Of a DNA stretch of 18,192 nucleotides, positions 7,590 through 14,750 are shown in pieces. The notes beneath the pieces are model-generated. The model was not told where the DNA came from. It made no database searches and saw nothing but the letters and a program-made list of their open reading frames with translations. Source of the stretch: a bacterium (lineage in GTDB: Bacteria > Bacillota > Negativicutes > Acidaminococcales > Acidaminococcaceae); NCBI GenBank assembly GCA_004562175.1, contig SFRS01000002.1, positions 1-18,192 on the forward strand, read 5' to 3'. Positions within the stretch are counted from its first letter, which is position 1, and the number at the start of each line of letters is the position of its first letter. The position numbers and the translations under genes are program-made.

Positions 7590-8693
7590 GTGAAGGTCAT
7601 TCTTTCCGGTGGGGGCACCGGAGGACACATTTATCCTGCTCTGACCATTGCTGACCAAATCAAAAAGCTGTGTCCGGAGGCGGAGATCAGCTTTGTTGGT
7701 ACCCAGCAAGGCTTGGAAAAGGACATTATCCCCCGTTATGGTTATCCTTTGAAATTCATAGAGGTAGCGGGCTTCAAGCGTAGTCTGAGCTTGGATACTT
7801 TGCGCAGCGTGGGCAAGCTTTTTGAAGGCTTGTACGACGCTTGGCAGATTATCAAAAAGGAGCGCCCGGATTTAGTCATTGGTACCGGCGGCTATGTTTG
7901 TGGGCCCATCGTCTTTATGGCAGCGATGTATGGAATTCCTTGCTGCATCCAAGAGCAGAACGCCATGCCCGGCGTCACCAACAAGATTCTGTCCCGCTAT
8001 GTGCGCAAGGTCTTTTTGGGCTACAAGGAGGCCGGCAAATATTTTCCGGGTAAAGCCGAGCTGGTTTACACCGGCAACCCCATCCGCACGGAAATACTGC
8101 AGCATGAAAAGCTGGCAGCTATCAAGGAGCTGGGCTTAGACCCGAACAAGAAGACCATTTTAGTGTCCGGTGGCAGCCGTGGTGCTCGCAGCATCAACAC
8201 GGCCATGCTGGAGGCTGAGCTGGCCCTGTCAGGACGGCAGGAGGTACAGGTGCTCCATGCAACCGGCGACGTGAACTATGAAAAATATATGCAGGAGGTC
8301 AAAAAGCGTGGTGGCGTGGGCGATAATATCGTCATCAAGCCCTACCTGCATAACATGCCCGTGGCCTTGGCGGCTGCGGATTTGGCAGTTTTCAGAGCGG
8401 GTGCAATTGGCTTGGCAGAGCTGATGGCCAAGGGCGTTCCCTCAGTTTTGGTGCCCTATCCTTATGCAACGGCGAATCATCAGGAGTTCAATGCCAGAGC
8501 GGTGGAGGCTAAGGGTGCTGCCAAGGTTATTTTAGACAAAGAGCTCAACGGCGAGCGTATTTTGGAGGCCATTGAGCATTTACTTGTACATGCTAAGGAA
8601 TTGGAGAAGATGCAGGCGGCAGCCAAAAGCTTGGGTAAGCCGCAGGCAGCAGAGACCATAGCCAAGCAGGCTTTGTCTCTGAGCAAAAAATAG
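7590..8693 (+). CDS. murG: MurG, lipid II synthase (GlcNAc transferase)
   Basis: MurG is a membrane-associated GT-B glycosyltransferase that adds GlcNAc from UDP-GlcNAc to lipid I. The 367-residue protein has the N-terminal glycine loop GGGTGGHIYPAL (7-18), GTGGYVCGP, EQNAMPGVTNKIL, the second-domain loop GGSRGARSIN, and the donor-binding segment FRAGAIGLAELMAKG with PYPYATANHQEFNA, as in Firmicute MurG. The start is GTG 7590. The purine-rich GGGAGGAGG (7574-7582), directly after the murD stop, lies seven bases upstream and decides the start. Confidence 0.96.
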   Translation: MKVILSGGGTGGHIYPALTIADQIKKLCPEAEISFVGTQQGLEKDIIPRYGYPLKFIEVAGFKRSLSLDTLRSVGKLFEGLYDAWQIIKKERPDLVIGTGGYVCGPIVFMAAMYGIPCCIQEQNAMPGVTNKILSRYVRKVFLGYKEAGKYFPGKAELVYTGNPIRTEILQHEKLAAIKELGLDPNKKTILVSGGSRGARSINTAMLEAELALSGRQEVQVLHATGDVNYEKYMQEVKKRGGVGDNIVIKPYLHNMPVALAAADLAVFRAGAIGLAELMAKGVPSVLVPYPYATANHQEFNARAVEAKGAAKVILDKELNGERILEAIEHLLVHAKELEKMQAAAKSLGKPQAAETIAKQALSLSKK

Positions 8694-8705
8694 GGAGGGT
8701 ATTCT

Positions 8706-10100
8706 GTGGCTGAGAACAAGTTAGCGAATCTGCATAATATACACTTTATCGGTATCGGCGGTGCCGGCATGAGCGCTCTGGCCTATGTGCTGATTAAGCG
8801 TGGCTTTGACGTGAGCGGTTCTGATTTGAATGCTAGTCACATGTCCGCACATTTGGCGGAGGAGGGCGCCATGGTTTTCATGGGCCACGACGCTTGCCAA
8901 GTGGACGATGCTGATGCTGTGGTCATTTCCACGGCTATCCATGCCAATAATCCGGAGCTGGTGGCAGCCAAGGCCAAGGGCATTCCTGTGCTGCATCGCA
9001 GCGACGTATTGGCAGCACTGCTCAATAATGCCAAGGGCGTGGCTGTGGCTGGTGCTCATGGCAAAACCACGACCAGCGCCATGATTTCCTGCATCGCTGC
9101 TGAAAGCGGCATTGATCCCACCATCGTAATCGGTGGCGAGGTGGCAAGCCTGGGCGGCAATGCTCGCAACGGCCAAGGTCCCTACGTGGTGGCTGAGGCG
9201 GACGAGAGCGACGGCTCTTTCCTGAAGTTTTATCCCCATTTAGCTGTAGTTACCAATATTGAAGACGATCATCTGGACCATTATGGTACAGAAGAAAATA
9301 TCTACCAAGCCTTCAAGCAATTCTTGGGCAATATTACCGAGGGTGGCAAGGCCATTTTGTGCGCTGATAACCCCAAGGTATGTCGCCTGACTCGCGAAAC
9401 TGACAAGACCGTGCTGACCTACGGCTTGGAGGGTGAGGATGCTGATTACACTGCCAAGAATATAACCTACGGCGTGAACGGCACCACCTACGACCTTTAT
9501 TGCCACGAGAAATTTATTACCAAGGTGCATCTGATTGTGCCCGGTCGTCACAACGTGCTCAACTCCATGGGTGCCTTTGTGGCAGCACGGGAAATGGGCA
9601 TTGCAACTGAGAAAATTTTAGCTTCCCTGAAAAAATTTGGCGGTGCCAAGCGTCGCTTTGAGACCAAGGGCAAGGTGGAGGGCGTCTGGATTGTGGACGA
9701 TTACGCCCATCATCCTACGGAAATCGGCGTGACTATTAAGGCTGCGCTGCAGACTAAGCCGGAGCGCCTCCTGTGCGTCTTCCAGCCCCATCGTTATACA
9801 CGCACCAAGCTGCTTTTTGATGAGTTCTGCCAAAGCTTCCAGGGCTGCGACGAGCTGATTATTGTGGATGTTTATTCTGCGGGCGAGGACCCCATTGCCG
9901 GCGTGTCCAGCGCCAAGCTGGCCGAGGGCATCAAGGCGGCCACCGGACAAAAGGTGCAATATATTCCGCGCTTGTCCAAGGCAGAGGAATATTTGCAGTC
10001 CCAAGCTCAGGCCGGGGATTTGATTATGACTATTGGCGCCGGTGATGTTTTCAAAATCGGCGAGGAATTAGTAAGAGAATTGGAGCGTAATGCAAAATGA
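8706..10100 (+). CDS. murC: MurC, UDP-MurNAc:L-alanine ligase
   Basis: MurC catalyses the first amino-acid addition, L-Ala onto UDP-MurNAc. The 464-residue protein has HFIGIGGAGMSALA (13-26), the MurC-type P-loop GAHGKTTTS (116-124, with His where MurD/E have Asn), EADESDGSFL, NIEDDHLDHY, DYAHHPTEI, FQPHRYTRT and YSAGEDPI. The start is GTG 8706, with AGGGAGGG (8692-8699) just upstream, overlapping the end of murG. The stop overlaps the ddl start as ATGA (10097-10100), so the two are translationally coupled. murB, which often follows murC, is not here. Confidence 0.96.
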   Translation: MAENKLANLHNIHFIGIGGAGMSALAYVLIKRGFDVSGSDLNASHMSAHLAEEGAMVFMGHDACQVDDADAVVISTAIHANNPELVAAKAKGIPVLHRSDVLAALLNNAKGVAVAGAHGKTTTSAMISCIAAESGIDPTIVIGGEVASLGGNARNGQGPYVVAEADESDGSFLKFYPHLAVVTNIEDDHLDHYGTEENIYQAFKQFLGNITEGGKAILCADNPKVCRLTRETDKTVLTYGLEGEDADYTAKNITYGVNGTTYDLYCHEKFITKVHLIVPGRHNVLNSMGAFVAAREMGIATEKILASLKKFGGAKRRFETKGKVEGVWIVDDYAHHPTEIGVTIKAALQTKPERLLCVFQPHRYTRTKLLFDEFCQSFQGCDELIIVDVYSAGEDPIAGVSSAKLAEGIKAATGQKVQYIPRLSKAEEYLQSQAQAGDLIMTIGAGDVFKIGEELVRELERNAK

Positions 10101-11038
10101 TTACAAAAAATGATGTTATTGCCGTTGTTTTGGGGGGACCCTCCTCCGAAGCGGAAATTTCCCGCGTTACCGGCGGTGCGATTGCCACTGCTCTCAGGGA
10201 AAAGGGCTATAATGCTAAGGAAGTAGAGCTGGTGCCGGACCGTTTGCTGGCTACCCTGCATGCCATGAATGCCAAGGTGGTCTTCAACGCTGTGCATGGC
10301 AAGTATGGTGAGGATGGTCGCCTGCAAAGCATTTTGGAGGCTGCAGGCATTCCCTACACCGGCTGTGGCGTATTGGCTAGCGCTGTGAGCATGGATAAGT
10401 CTGCTACCAAGCGCTATTTGCAGTCCGCAGGCATTTCCACTCCCCGTTGCTTGATTATCAACAAGCGTGAAGCAGAGGATTTGGCTGCTCTCAAGGCTCA
10501 TATTTTGGAAGCCTTTGGTCTGCCCGTAGTCATCAAGGCTGCTACCCAAGGCTCCAGCATCGGCGTAGTAATTCCTAAGGAGTCTGAAGAAATTGAGCCC
10601 GCTTTAAAGGAAGCCTTCTCTTATTCTGAAAATGTGCTGGTTGAAGAATGCATCAAGGGCAAGGAGCTTACAGTGGCTTTGATGGAAGAAAAGGATGAAA
10701 TCAAGCCTCTGCCTGTGATTTGGATTGCACCCCACAGTGGTGCTTATGATTTCCACTCTAAATATACTAAAGGAGCAACGGATTACCATTGCCCCGCACC
10801 CTTGGGGGACGAGGTTACAGCGCATGTACAAGCTTTAGCTGTAGCGGCCTATAAGGTTTTGGGCTTGAGCGGCGTTGCCCGCATTGATGTGATGCTGGAT
10901 GAGCACAATCAAGGTTATGTGCTGGAGGCCAACACTGTTCCCGGCATGACTGCCACCAGCCTTGTGCCCAAAGCAGCTGCTGCAGTTGGTATTAGCTTCC
11001 CTGATTTATGCGAGAAAATTCTGCTTAGCGCTAAATAA
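10097..11038 (+). CDS. ddl: D-alanine--D-alanine ligase
   Basis: Ddl is an ATP-grasp enzyme that makes the D-Ala-D-Ala dipeptide used by MurF. The 313-residue length fits the short DdlB type. Visible motifs are GGPSSEAEIS at the N-terminus, HGKYGEDGRLQSILE with GIPYTGCG, VVIKAATQGSSIGVV (ATP-binding loop), ARIDVMLDE and the terminal EANTVPGMTATSLVP. Tyr223 in HSKYT matches the Lys-Tyr pair of E. coli DdlB (Lys215-Tyr216), a position where D-lactate ligases usually carry Phe. An ordinary D-Ala-D-Ala terminus is thus predicted. Its place between murC and ftsQ is the proteobacterial arrangement. Confidence 0.95.
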   Translation: MITKNDVIAVVLGGPSSEAEISRVTGGAIATALREKGYNAKEVELVPDRLLATLHAMNAKVVFNAVHGKYGEDGRLQSILEAAGIPYTGCGVLASAVSMDKSATKRYLQSAGISTPRCLIINKREAEDLAALKAHILEAFGLPVVIKAATQGSSIGVVIPKESEEIEPALKEAFSYSENVLVEECIKGKELTVALMEEKDEIKPLPVIWIAPHSGAYDFHSKYTKGATDYHCPAPLGDEVTAHVQALAVAAYKVLGLSGVARIDVMLDEHNQGYVLEANTVPGMTATSLVPKAAAAVGISFPDLCEKILLSAK

Positions 11039-11144
11039 TGTCATAGAAATATAATAATTGTTAATCGTCTCACTCAGAAGAAATTTCTTTTGAACGGAAC
11101 GATATGAATATTATTAGCGATTTACATAGAAGGGAGGCACACAA
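11039..11144 (+). promoter_or_regulatory. ddl-ftsQ gap with possible promoter and palindrome
   Basis: This 106-base gap is AT-rich compared with its flanks. A TATAAT at 11050-11055 has no good -35 partner. The pair TTGAAC (11090-11095) and TATTAT (11109-11114) is spaced too closely to be convincing. A perfect 12-base palindrome, AAGAAATTTCTT, lies at 11078-11089. AGGGAGG (11131-11137) is the ftsQ ribosome binding site. A secondary promoter for the ftsQ-ftsZ part is plausible but not proven by sequence. Confidence 0.3.
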
Positions 11145-11921
11145 ATGGTAACGATGCAGGAACGCCTGCGCCAGCACAAGCGTCGTAGGCGCATTCGCTT
11201 TGTGTGTCGCCTTGTATCCTTGGTGTTGCTTGTCTACGGCCTGCATTATGGCTGGAACTACATCCATCGAACCGATTTGGCCATCGGCACCATCACCATC
11301 CATGGGTCCAGCCTGCTCACCGAAAAGGAAGCCATTGAGCTGGGGGGAAGCGCTCCTCCCTTCAACTTTTTCAACGTGAGCCGCAGTCGCCTTGAAGAAG
11401 CTTTAAAGCATGATATCCGTTTTCAGGATACGCGGGTTGACTATCATTGGCCCACCAACTACGAGGTCTATGTCAAAGAGCGGGAGCCAGCCCTCTATGT
11501 GGCCAACTCCTATCGCAGCTACCTGCAGCTGGACTATAACGGTCTCGTCATGAACGTGACCACGGGCATACCTGATGGCAAGGCGCCTGTTTTAGTGGGA
11601 GCCCAATGTGGCAACGTCTTTTTAGGTGACAAGGTCGATAACAAAAATGTGGTTTATATCCTGCAATTCTTGCAGCAGCTCAGCGGCGAGGCCCGGGACC
11701 GCATTGCGGAGATTGCCATCGACAATCGCCAGGAGGCCAAGCTGCGCATGCGGGGCAGCTTTCCCATTCTGCTTGGACCAGTGAGCAAGCTTCCGGAAAA
11801 AGCCACGGTCTTTATGACAGTGTTTCAAGAAATAAAAAATAAAAATATTCAAGCTGAATATATTGATTTAACCTTTGCTAAACCATACATTAAGCTGATA
11901 CCTAAAAAGGATAAAAAATGA
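11145..11921 (+). CDS. ftsQ: FtsQ/DivIB, divisome POTRA protein
   Basis: This 258-residue bitopic protein has a strongly basic cytoplasmic tail (RLRQHKRRRRIRF), one transmembrane helix (about 23-42), and an extracytoplasmic POTRA domain beginning near LAIGTITIHGSSLLTEKEAIEL. A beta-rich domain follows and contains LDYNGLVMNV and LRMRGSFPILLG, the usual FtsQ/DivIB layout. It scaffolds FtsL and FtsB/DivIC at the septum. ATG 11145 has AGGGAGG seven bases upstream; an in-frame ATG nine bases later is possible. The gene sits between ddl and the DUF881 gene, ten bases before the latter. Confidence 0.92.
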   Translation: MVTMQERLRQHKRRRRIRFVCRLVSLVLLVYGLHYGWNYIHRTDLAIGTITIHGSSLLTEKEAIELGGSAPPFNFFNVSRSRLEEALKHDIRFQDTRVDYHWPTNYEVYVKEREPALYVANSYRSYLQLDYNGLVMNVTTGIPDGKAPVLVGAQCGNVFLGDKVDNKNVVYILQFLQQLSGEARDRIAEIAIDNRQEAKLRMRGSFPILLGPVSKLPEKATVFMTVFQEIKNKNIQAEYIDLTFAKPYIKLIPKKDKK

Positions 11922-11931
11922 GGGTGGAAGA

Positions 11932-12639
11932 ATGAAGAAAATTTTTACTATGGATTTACAGGGCAAGATCTTGATTGCCATCGTATTCATGGTGTTAGGC
12001 TTTATGCTCTCCGTTCAGTATAAAGTCACGGTGCAGCAAAGGACCATTCGTATGGATAGGGTCGAGGATTTGTCCGAGCGCTTGAAGACTATGGAAACCG
12101 AAAACAAGCACCTGCTGCAGGAAATTAACGAGCTGCGCAAAAAGGGTGCTGATAGAGCTAGGGACCATGGCTTGGAGCGTTTGCAGCTGCTTGCGGGAAC
12201 CACAGCAGTGGAGGGCGCAGGCATTGAGGTGCTGTTGGACGACAGCAAAATTCCCAAAAAGGCCAACGAAAACCCCAACCTTTATATCATTCACGATGAG
12301 GATTTGCTGCGCGTGCTCAATGAGCTACGTGCTGCCGGAGCGGAGGCTATTTCCCTCAATGACCAGCGCATCGTGGCTATGAGCGAAGTGCGTTGTGCTG
12401 GACCTACCGTGTCCGTCAACAACGTGCGCAGTGCGCCGCCCTACGTGATTAAAGCCATTGGCGCGCCTAAAACCTTGACCAGTGCCCTGCGCCTCAGAGG
12501 TGGCGTGGTGGAAACCTTTGAGTTTTGGGGCATCCAAGTAAAGATTAAGGCTGCGGACAAGGTGCACATTCCTGCCTTAAAGGCGCCTCGCAATTTTGAA
12601 TATGCGAAGAGTGTTGCCGCAAAGGAGGAGGAAAAATGA
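11932..12639 (+). CDS. DUF881 family membrane-anchored protein (YlxW/YlxX-like)
   Basis: This 235-residue protein has an N-terminal transmembrane helix (about 13-28, ILIAIVFMVLGFMLSV), a coiled coil (about 42-72) and a DUF881 domain. The domain contains VEGAGIEVLLDDS, IHDEDLLRVLNELRAAGAEAISLNDQRI, the APPYVIKAIG stretch and a C-terminal GGVVETFEFWGIQVKI. Members sit in the dcw cluster of many Firmicutes (ylxW and ylxX in Bacillus subtilis) beside divIB and sbp. Their biochemical function is not established, and context suggests an accessory division or envelope role. The ribosome binding site is modest (GGGTGG). The stop overlaps the sbp start as ATGA, so the two products are probably co-translated. 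Confidence 0.88.
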   Translation: MKKIFTMDLQGKILIAIVFMVLGFMLSVQYKVTVQQRTIRMDRVEDLSERLKTMETENKHLLQEINELRKKGADRARDHGLERLQLLAGTTAVEGAGIEVLLDDSKIPKKANENPNLYIIHDEDLLRVLNELRAAGAEAISLNDQRIVAMSEVRCAGPTVSVNNVRSAPPYVIKAIGAPKTLTSALRLRGGVVETFEFWGIQVKIKAADKVHIPALKAPRNFEYAKSVAAKEEEK

Positions 12640-12968
12640 TTTATGCTGCGCTTATTGGTTTAGCCATTGGTGTTGTGGCCGGAATCTATTGGCCCTATAG
12701 TGTTTCGCCTGAGTATGCCCGCCTTATGGCCGTGGCTGTGATGGCAGGTTTAGATGCGGTGCTGGGTGGCATTCGTGCCTCCATGGCCAGCACTTATGAC
12801 ACGGAGGTTTTTATCTCCGGCTTCTTTATTAACGGCATTTTGGCTGCCTTTCTCTGTTATGCCGGCAATATGATTGGCATCGATTTATACATGGTGGCCA
12901 TCTTGATTTTTGGCATGCGTATCTTCCAAAATATTGGTGTCATTCGCAGGTTGTATATGGGAAAATAA
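12636..12968 (+). CDS. sbp: Small basic protein Sbp (DUF1290)
   Basis: This 110-residue, almost wholly hydrophobic protein has about four membrane segments. It carries family-type stretches such as MAGLDAVLGGIRA, GFFINGILAAFLCYAGNMIG and IFGMRIFQNIGVIRRLYM. It belongs to the DUF1290/Sbp family, found in Firmicute dcw clusters between DUF881 genes and ftsA-ftsZ. The molecular function is unknown. ATG 12636 overlaps the DUF881 stop; AGGAGGA in the end of that gene is its ribosome binding site. In B. subtilis ftsA would come next, whereas here only 100 bases separate sbp from ftsZ. Confidence 0.9.
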   Translation: MIYAALIGLAIGVVAGIYWPYSVSPEYARLMAVAVMAGLDAVLGGIRASMASTYDTEVFISGFFINGILAAFLCYAGNMIGIDLYMVAILIFGMRIFQNIGVIRRLYMGK

Positions 12969-12992
12969 ATTTTTCCGACTAGCAGGAAAAAT
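12969..12992 (+). other. Inverted repeat just after the sbp stop
   Basis: ATTTTTCC (12969-12976) and GGAAAAAT (12985-12992) are perfect 8-base arms around an 8-base loop, starting directly at the sbp stop codon. No T-run follows, so it does not look like an intrinsic terminator. It could set an mRNA end or processing point between sbp and ftsZ, or be a protein-binding palindrome. Confidence 0.5.
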
Positions 12993-13002
12993 GGCCTATG
13001 AT
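12973..13002 (+). promoter_or_regulatory. Weak candidate promoter for ftsZ
   Basis: TATGAT (12997-13002) resembles a -10 box, with TTCCGA (12973-12978) 18 bases upstream as a poor -35 (three of six consensus bases). It lies about 70 bases before the ftsZ ATG and overlaps the inverted repeat. Separate expression of ftsZ is common, which is the only reason to list this weak match. Confidence 0.25.
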
Positions 13003-13068
13003 GTGGAAGAATACTAAATCTAGATGTTTATCAATGATGATACCCAATATTTAAGGGGGACGTAGAAT

Positions 13069-14145
13069 ATGTTTGATGATGTGGAAACTACCTTCGAAAA
13101 CCTGGCCAACATTAAAGTAATTGGCGTAGGCGGTGGCGGCAACAATGCCGTCAACAGAATGATTGCTGCTGGCGTTCGCGGCGTGGAATTCATTGCTGTG
13201 AACTGCGATGCGCAAGCCTTGCTTTTGTCCAAGGCTGAAAACAAAATTCAAATCGGTGAAAAGCTGACCAAGGGTCTGGGCGCTGGCGCTAATCCGGAAA
13301 TCGGTGAAAAGGCCTGCGAGGAATCCCGTGACCAAATCGTGGAAGCACTGAAGGGTGCGGACATGGTTTTTGTAACCGCTGGTATGGGCGGTGGCACCGG
13401 CACCGGTGCAGCTCATGTGGTGGCAGAATGTGCCAAAGAGGTTGGTGCTCTGACCGTGGGCGTTGTGACCAAGCCCTTCATGTTTGAAGGTCGTCGTCGC
13501 ATGAACCAAGCGGAAAACGGCATTGTGAAGCTGAAGGAAAAGGTTGATACCTTGATTACTATTCCTAACGATCGTTTGCTGCAGGTTATTGACCGTCGCA
13601 CCTCCATGCTGGATGCCTTCCGCATTGCCGATGACGTGCTGCGTCAAGGCGTGCAGGGTATTTCTGACTTGATTGGTGTACCGGGCCTGATTAATGCTGA
13701 CTTTGCGGACGTGAAGACCATTATGACCAATGCAGGCAGTGCCCTCATGGGTATTGGCACTGCTAAGGGTGAGGGCGGTGCCAAGGCTGCTGCTGAGGCC
13801 GCTATCAAGAGTCCGCTGCTGGAGGCTTCCGTGGATGGCGCTATGGGCGTGCTCTTCAACATCACCGGCGGCAAGGAGCTCTCTTTGTTCGATGTAACCG
13901 AAGCATCCCAAATCATCACCGAGGCTGTGGACCCCAACGCCAATATTATCTTTGGTGCGGTTATTGACGAAGCCTTGGAGGATGAAATCCGCGTAACTGT
14001 TATTGCTACCGGCTTTGAAAAGAAGAATCCTACCCTGAAGAATGCAACCACCATCAAGAGCCCCGAGGCTGACAAGAGACCCAGCTCCGGTGTGATTAAT
14101 GGTTTCAATGGCGGCAACGAGATTCCGCCCTGGCTGCGCAGATAA
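13069..14145 (+). CDS. ftsZ: FtsZ, tubulin-like division GTPase
   Basis: FtsZ polymerises with GTP at mid-cell into the Z-ring and recruits the divisome. The 358-residue protein shows [17 protein letters not shown] (about 15-31), the tubulin signature GGGTGTG (107-113), and the synergy T7 loop [12 protein letters not shown] short variable linker follows, with the conserved C-terminal peptide NEIPPWLRR, the docking site for partners such as FtsA, ZipA, SepF or EzrA. AAGGGGGA (13053-13060) is a strong ribosome binding site eight bases from the ATG. No ftsA lies upstream, so the membrane anchor for this tail is not shown in the window. nrdR follows after 19 bases. Confidence 0.98.
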   Translation: MFDDVETTFENLANIKVIGVGGGGNNAVNRMIAAGVRGVEFIAVNCDAQALLLSKAENKIQIGEKLTKGLGAGANPEIGEKACEESRDQIVEALKGADMVFVTAGMGGGTGTGAAHVVAECAKEVGALTVGVVTKPFMFEGRRRMNQAENGIVKLKEKVDTLITIPNDRLLQVIDRRTSMLDAFRIADDVLRQGVQGISDLIGVPGLINADFADVKTIMTNAGSALMGIGTAKGEGGAKAAAEAAIKSPLLEASVDGAMGVLFNITGGKELSLFDVTEASQIITEAVDPNANIIFGAVIDEALEDEIRVTVIATGFEKKNPTLKNATTIKSPEADKRPSSGVINGFNGGNEIPPWLRR

Positions 14146-14164
14146 TTTTTAGGAGGAGAACAGC

Positions 14165-14629
14165 ATGAAGTGTCCATTTTGCTCATACCGAGACAGTCGT
14201 GTTATAGATAGTCGTGCCGTGGAGGATGGCACCTCCATCCGTAGACGGCGGGAGTGCCCTGATTGTGGTCGTCGTTTTACGACCTATGAAAAGTATGAGG
14301 AAACTCCCTTGGTGGTCAGCAAGAAGGATGGACGGCGGGAGCTGTTCGATGCCAAAAAGCTTTTGGGAGGTCTTTTGAAGGCCTTTGAAAAGCGACCCGT
14401 GCCCTATGAAAAGGTGCAGGAAATCGCCGACAGTGTGGAGCGTGAGCTGCGCATGAATGGCGAAAGCGAGGTGGAAAGCACCCGTATTGGCGAGCTTGTG
14501 ATGCAGCATCTGGAGGAAACTGACCAGATTGCCTATGTGCGTTTTGCCTCGGTTTATCGTCAGTTTGCTGATGTGAAGAACTTCATGCAGGAGCTGGAGC
14601 GCATCATGCAAAAGGGCAAGCAGGAATAA
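14165..14629 (+). CDS. nrdR: NrdR, ribonucleotide reductase repressor
   Basis: NrdR is an ATP/dATP-sensing repressor that binds NrdR boxes upstream of ribonucleotide reductase genes. The 154-residue protein has the N-terminal zinc ribbon MKCPFC...CPDC (Cys3, Cys6, Cys31, Cys34) with the basic stretch SIRRRRE, then an ATP-cone domain (about 46-136) beginning PLVVSKKDGRREL and containing VYRQFADVKNF. AGGAGGAG just before the ATG is a strong ribosome binding site. Being 19 bases behind ftsZ and ahead of the terminator, it is probably the last gene of the cluster, pairing division with nucleotide supply. No NrdR box is evident in the window. Confidence 0.96.
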   Translation: MKCPFCSYRDSRVIDSRAVEDGTSIRRRRECPDCGRRFTTYEKYEETPLVVSKKDGRRELFDAKKLLGGLLKAFEKRPVPYEKVQEIADSVERELRMNGESEVESTRIGELVMQHLEETDQIAYVRFASVYRQFADVKNFMQELERIMQKGKQE

Positions 14630-14642
14630 AGTGCAGAAAAAT

Positions 14643-14673
14643 AAAGGAGATAGGCGATGAGCCTATCTCCTTT
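14643..14673. terminator. Strong intrinsic terminator, probably bidirectional
   Basis: AAAGGAGATAGGC (14643-14655) and GCCTATCTCCTTT (14661-14673) form a perfect 13-base stem with a GATGA loop. On the plus strand the hairpin ends in five Ts (14671-14675); on the minus strand it is followed by TTTATTTTTC. It ends the cluster 13 bases after nrdR and can also stop transcription of the convergent DUF4127 gene. Confidence 0.92.
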
Positions 14674-14702
14674 TTGTATGCTGTTTTATTACAAACCTTT
14701 GT

Positions 14703-14739
14703 TTCGAGTAACGTTTCGTTACACGAAGGCTATAAGCCT
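14703..14739 (-). other. Two adjacent hairpins 3' of the DUF4127 gene
   Basis: TTCG-A-GTAACG (14703-14713) and CGTTAC-A-CGAA (14717-14727) form a ten-pair stem with one A-A mismatch and a TTT loop. AGGCT-ATA-AGCCT (14727-14739) forms a second small stem next to it. They lie just beyond the DUF4127 stop codon and have no T-run on the minus strand, so they may shield the mRNA 3' end and leave termination to 14643-14673. Confidence 0.5.
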
Positions 14740-14750
14740 CAGCAGGCAAG

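Noticed and set aside
13051..13911. A 286-codon open frame on the minus strand opposite ftsZ
   Set aside because: It is antisense to the highly conserved ftsZ, its composition (rich in His, Gln, Asn) is typical of shadow frames, and no family is recognisable.
14703..14739. The hairpins 3' of the DUF4127 gene as a stand-alone terminator
   Set aside because: No T-run follows on either strand; the hairpin at 14643-14673 is the better terminator for both directions.
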